This document shows positions 5,846-8,114 of a stretch of DNA of 8,114 nt, one piece after another (within the stretch, counting starts at the first letter, position 1; every line of letters starts with the position of its first letter). A program made the translations under genes and the position numbers. This DNA is from Treponema sp. (GTDB lineage: Bacteria > Spirochaetota > Spirochaetia > Treponematales > Breznakiellaceae): positions 1-8,114 of the forward strand of contig JAITHH010000035.1 of assembly GCA_031280065.1 (NCBI GenBank). Reading direction: 5' to 3'. Under the pieces are notes generated by a model. It was given only the letters and a program-made list of their open reading frames with translations. It did not search any database and was not told where the DNA came from.

Positions 5846-7836
5846 TATTCCTCCCCGGTTAGCATAAGATGGATACGCGCCCCAAGGGTCAGGGTAAAGC
5901 CGGGCATCGGATAATCCTTAAACGACTGATACTGAAAGTTCAGCAGGTTGCGCATGACCGCATAAACCGTAAAACGCTCACCAATGCGCTGATTGATATT
6001 CAGCGAAAGGAAAAAATACGGGTCCAAAACCGTGATAAAGTCTTCGGCGACCCGCTCCGCTTCATAAAAGCCGGAAAGGGCGGCGAAACCGGTCTTCCAG
6101 GCCAGTTCTGTTCTGAATCCCGGACGGTGAATGGGCATATAGGGAATCCGCTTATCCGACGCAAAGGTAAACCCATAAGCGAGCAGATAACTCATCATGT
6201 ACTGATACGACAGGGAAAGTTTCAGGTTTTGGAACGGACCGCGTTCCAGGGGCAGGGACAGGGCCGCGCCGGCGTCCGCGCCGTAAAAAAACGCGCCGCC
6301 AACATTGCGGGGCCGCCCATTGTACCAGTGAATCGAATTATCGTACCATTGGGCATACCCGTTTCCGTCAAGGCTGATGCGCCAGTTCCGCTGCGTTGTG
6401 TGATTCCACGATGCGCCGAAATCTTCGCCCCAGCCGTCTTCGCTCTTCAAACCGGGATTCCCCCATTCGCCGCTTCCCTGCCAGTAGAGGTCAACCATAT
6501 CGGGGATTTTGTAGCTGCGGAAATAGTTGTTCCGTATTTCCAGGGATTGCGCCGGTTTCCAGAGCAGGCCGAGTTTGGGCACAAGCGCCGGTTCTCCGCT
6601 GTTTTGAAACGCCGCTTTTATCGAAGGAACCAGGGTGAAGTCACGGCGGGGGGACCACTCAAGCCCCAGACTGACGCCTCCTTCGTGCCGGTCGTGAAAC
6701 GCACGGGTTTCAACAAAGCTGTAACGGTAATCGGCGGCGGCCCGCAGTGCAAGGCGGTCAGCGGGATACCAGGTCCAGCGGTTGACGCCGGTGATGCCGT
6801 GCGCGGCAGTAACCGCGCTGCCGCCGGACATATCCTGGCGCTGCATGAGGTGGCTTAACGATGCTTCCATTGCCAGGGTGTCGTGAAAGGCCCGGGGCAT
6901 TTCAAACATGACATTTTCTCTGCTGGCAATATCGGAAAGTTTATCGTACTGTTCGGAATAGCCGCTTTTGGGGATGTTCTTGTCCCCGCAGTAAACGTGT
7001 CCGTTCACGATAAGTTTTGAAAGATCGGCGAATTCCCGGATGTATGCGGCGGTAACGCCGGTGTCCCAGATTTCGTTGTTTTCCTTGCGCCGGGTTTTTT
7101 GGAAACGGCTGTCCCAGTACAAAAAGTGATTGGCGGCGCGGTTGGCGAACCAGTTGATATTCCAGGAGCCGTTTTGAAGGCCCATATCCGCCGCAAGGGA
7201 GATATTCTGCGTGTCAAAGAGGTCTTGGAATTGGGGCGGCTGATCTCCCGCCTGCGGTTTGTAGTATGCGCCGGGCATGGCGGACATATTGGAAACGCCG
7301 CCTGATATGCGCAGTCCGGGCGGGCGCTTCTTGACCGTGATGATGTTGATTACGCCGCCGATAGCGCCCGACACATTATAGCGCGAATCGGAGCCGCCAT
7401 AGATGATTTCTATCCGTTCAATGGCATGAATATCGATCTGGCTGTAGTCAAATTCACTTGAAGCGGGGGAGGCGGCGGGCGCGCCGTCGATAAGAAACGC
7501 GACCCGCTCGGCGTCGAAGCCCCGCAGGTTGATGTCCCCCTGACTGCCGTAGGGTCCATACCGGGCGGTACTCAGTCCGGCGGTTTCTTCCAGGAGCGCG
7601 GCCAAGTCCGGGGCGTTTGCCTTTTCAATTTCTTCTTTGGTGATGACCTTCATCTGCTGGGAGGCTGCGCGGGTTCCCACGACGGTGAGTCCGTTTTCCG
7701 CTTCCATGTCCGGGGCCCCGTCCCAGTCCGCTTGGTCCGCAGGCGGATCGCCGCCTGCTCCGGCGGGGGCGTCCTGGGCGCGGGCCGGGTACGCAAAGAG
7801 GCACAGGCAGAGCAGGGCCGGGGCGATTCGGGTCAT
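5845..7836 (-). CDS. TonB-dependent outer-membrane receptor, BtuB-like
   Basis: Predicted outer-membrane gated barrel that imports a ligand, probably a corrinoid, using TonB energy. The 663-residue precursor begins with a Sec signal peptide that should be cut after ARA (residue 20). A Pro/Ala/Asp-rich linker (21-48) and a TonB-box-like LTVVGTR (50-56) follow. The plug domain (about 60-170) contains INLRGFDAERVAFLIDGAP (102-120), IERIEIIYGGSDSRY and GGVINIITVKK (160-170). The rest is aromatic-rich alternating strands consistent with a 22-strand barrel. The last strand reads TLTLGARIHLML and is followed by TGEE rather than ending in the usual terminal aromatic residue. The length is a little above E. 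coli BtuB (about 614). The ATG overlaps the upstream stop as ATGA, and no Shine-Dalgarno is visible, so translation probably depends on coupling. Colicin-type or siderophore receptors share this architecture; substrate is inferred from context. Confidence 0.88.
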   Translation of the reverse strand: MTRIAPALLCLCLFAYPARAQDAPAGAGGDPPADQADWDGAPDMEAENGLTVVGTRAASQQMKVITKEEIEKANAPDLAALLEETAGLSTARYGPYGSQGDINLRGFDAERVAFLIDGAPAASPASSEFDYSQIDIHAIERIEIIYGGSDSRYNVSGAIGGVINIITVKKRPPGLRISGGVSNMSAMPGAYYKPQAGDQPPQFQDLFDTQNISLAADMGLQNGSWNINWFANRAANHFLYWDSRFQKTRRKENNEIWDTGVTAAYIREFADLSKLIVNGHVYCGDKNIPKSGYSEQYDKLSDIASRENVMFEMPRAFHDTLAMEASLSHLMQRQDMSGGSAVTAAHGITGVNRWTWYPADRLALRAAADYRYSFVETRAFHDRHEGGVSLGLEWSPRRDFTLVPSIKAAFQNSGEPALVPKLGLLWKPAQSLEIRNNYFRSYKIPDMVDLYWQGSGEWGNPGLKSEDGWGEDFGASWNHTTQRNWRISLDGNGYAQWYDNSIHWYNGRPRNVGGAFFYGADAGAALSLPLERGPFQNLKLSLSYQYMMSYLLAYGFTFASDKRIPYMPIHRPGFRTELAWKTGFAALSGFYEAERVAEDFITVLDPYFFLSLNINQRIGERFTVYAVMRNLLNFQYQSFKDYPMPGFTLTLGARIHLMLTGEE
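5849..5856 (-). promoter_or_regulatory. Ribosome binding site embedded in the receptor C-terminal codons
   Basis: On the coding (-) strand GGGGAGGA, part of the codons for the final Gly-Glu-Glu of the receptor, stands just before the ATG at 5845. The GGAGG core is 4 bases from the start codon. It is the strongest Shine-Dalgarno match in the - strand operon and fixes the start of the adenosyltransferase-like gene. Confidence 0.7.
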
Positions 7837-8114
7837 TGCTGTTTTGCGTAAGCAGATGGCATAGTCACGTAGGTATCAAGCTTATCCAGGGTAAACGCGG
7901 TCTTTGCCGCGGCCAGCGTTTCTTTCTCAGATCGAGAATATGAATCCGTAGAGTCTGCGGTGGCGGAAATTTCCATGGAAGATTCACTGATATTGGTTAA
8001 ATAAACAGCGCGGAAATTCCCAAGCGGCTCAACCGGATCTCCTACTGGCTGGAAGGTTTCTTGGTCATATTCATAATACGCCGGTTTGCCATCATCGGTG
8101 TATTCGATGATCAT
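7833..8114 (-). CDS. Unrecognised protein coupled to the receptor gene (5' end uncertain)
   Basis: I do not recognise this protein. At least 93 residues are visible, ending in YAKQQ. The ATG sits exactly at the window edge, so no ribosome binding site can be judged and the frame may continue upstream; the first residues (IIEYTDDGKPAYYEYD) read like the interior of a longer protein. The visible part is acidic and Tyr-rich, then Ser/Thr-rich (about 43-66, NISESS to SRSEKE), then has a short helical-looking stretch (ETLAAAKTAFTLDKLDTYV). There is no Cys, no membrane segment and no clear enzymatic motif. Its stop codon overlaps the receptor start (ATGA), which ties it to the same operon and suggests a link to uptake at the cell envelope. 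Location cannot be told without the N-terminus. Confidence 0.6.
   Translation of the reverse strand: MIIEYTDDGKPAYYEYDQETFQPVGDPVEPLGNFRAVYLTNISESSMEISATADSTDSYSRSEKETLAAAKTAFTLDKLDTYVTMPSAYAKQQ

Noticed and set aside
5869..6858. Open frame of 329 codons on the + strand opposite the receptor gene
   Set aside because: No recognisable domain, and the opposite strand codes clear barrel strands throughout.

Overview
The window looks like chromosomal DNA of an anaerobic, diderm (outer-membrane) bacterium. NfnAB-type flavoenzymes are typical of anaerobes with ferredoxin-based energy metabolism. A TonB-dependent receptor with a Sec signal peptide requires an outer membrane. Base composition is GC-rich, which produces many long antisense open frames. 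A host-associated or free-living spirochaete (Treponema-like) is my best guess, but this is weak inference; a diderm Firmicute or another anaerobe is possible.

Layout: two convergent transcription units. On the + strand (about 36-2471) a short leader with a candidate extended -10 promoter precedes nfnA (72-956) and nfnB (969-2471). These are the two subunits of the NADH-dependent reduced ferredoxin:NADP+ oxidoreductase. On the - strand (8114 down to 2529) lie six tightly packed genes, in transcription order: an unrecognised protein (5' end not established), a BtuB-like TonB-dependent receptor, a degenerate PduO-type cobalamin adenosyltransferase-like protein, a lipoprotein substrate-binding protein, a FecCD/BtuC-type permease and its ATPase. 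Every junction overlaps (1 to 29 nt), so this is one translationally coupled operon. A cluster of GC-rich hairpins separates the two units at about 2470-2557.

How the genes work together: the - strand operon has all the specific parts of a TonB/ABC import route (outer-membrane receptor, periplasmic binding lipoprotein, permease, ATPase). Receptor and ABC sequences alone do not distinguish corrinoid from siderophore or haem. The embedded PduO-like gene is the main argument for vitamin B12/corrinoid uptake. TonB/ExbBD and any cobalamin riboswitch are not in the window; a riboswitch would lie beyond 8114.

The most interesting points are: (1) the PduO-like protein keeps the corrinoid-side motifs but lacks the N-terminal ATP-binding motif; (2) a GC-rich palindromic element appears to have added an 'LPPH-PP' peptide, read in the same frame, to both the NfnA C-terminus and the signal peptide of the binding protein, with related hairpins in the ATPase C-terminus; (3) an unrecognised Ser-rich protein is coupled to the receptor. 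No RNA genes, CRISPR arrays, insertion sequences or phage genes were seen, and no gene-free stretch exceeds 75 bases.
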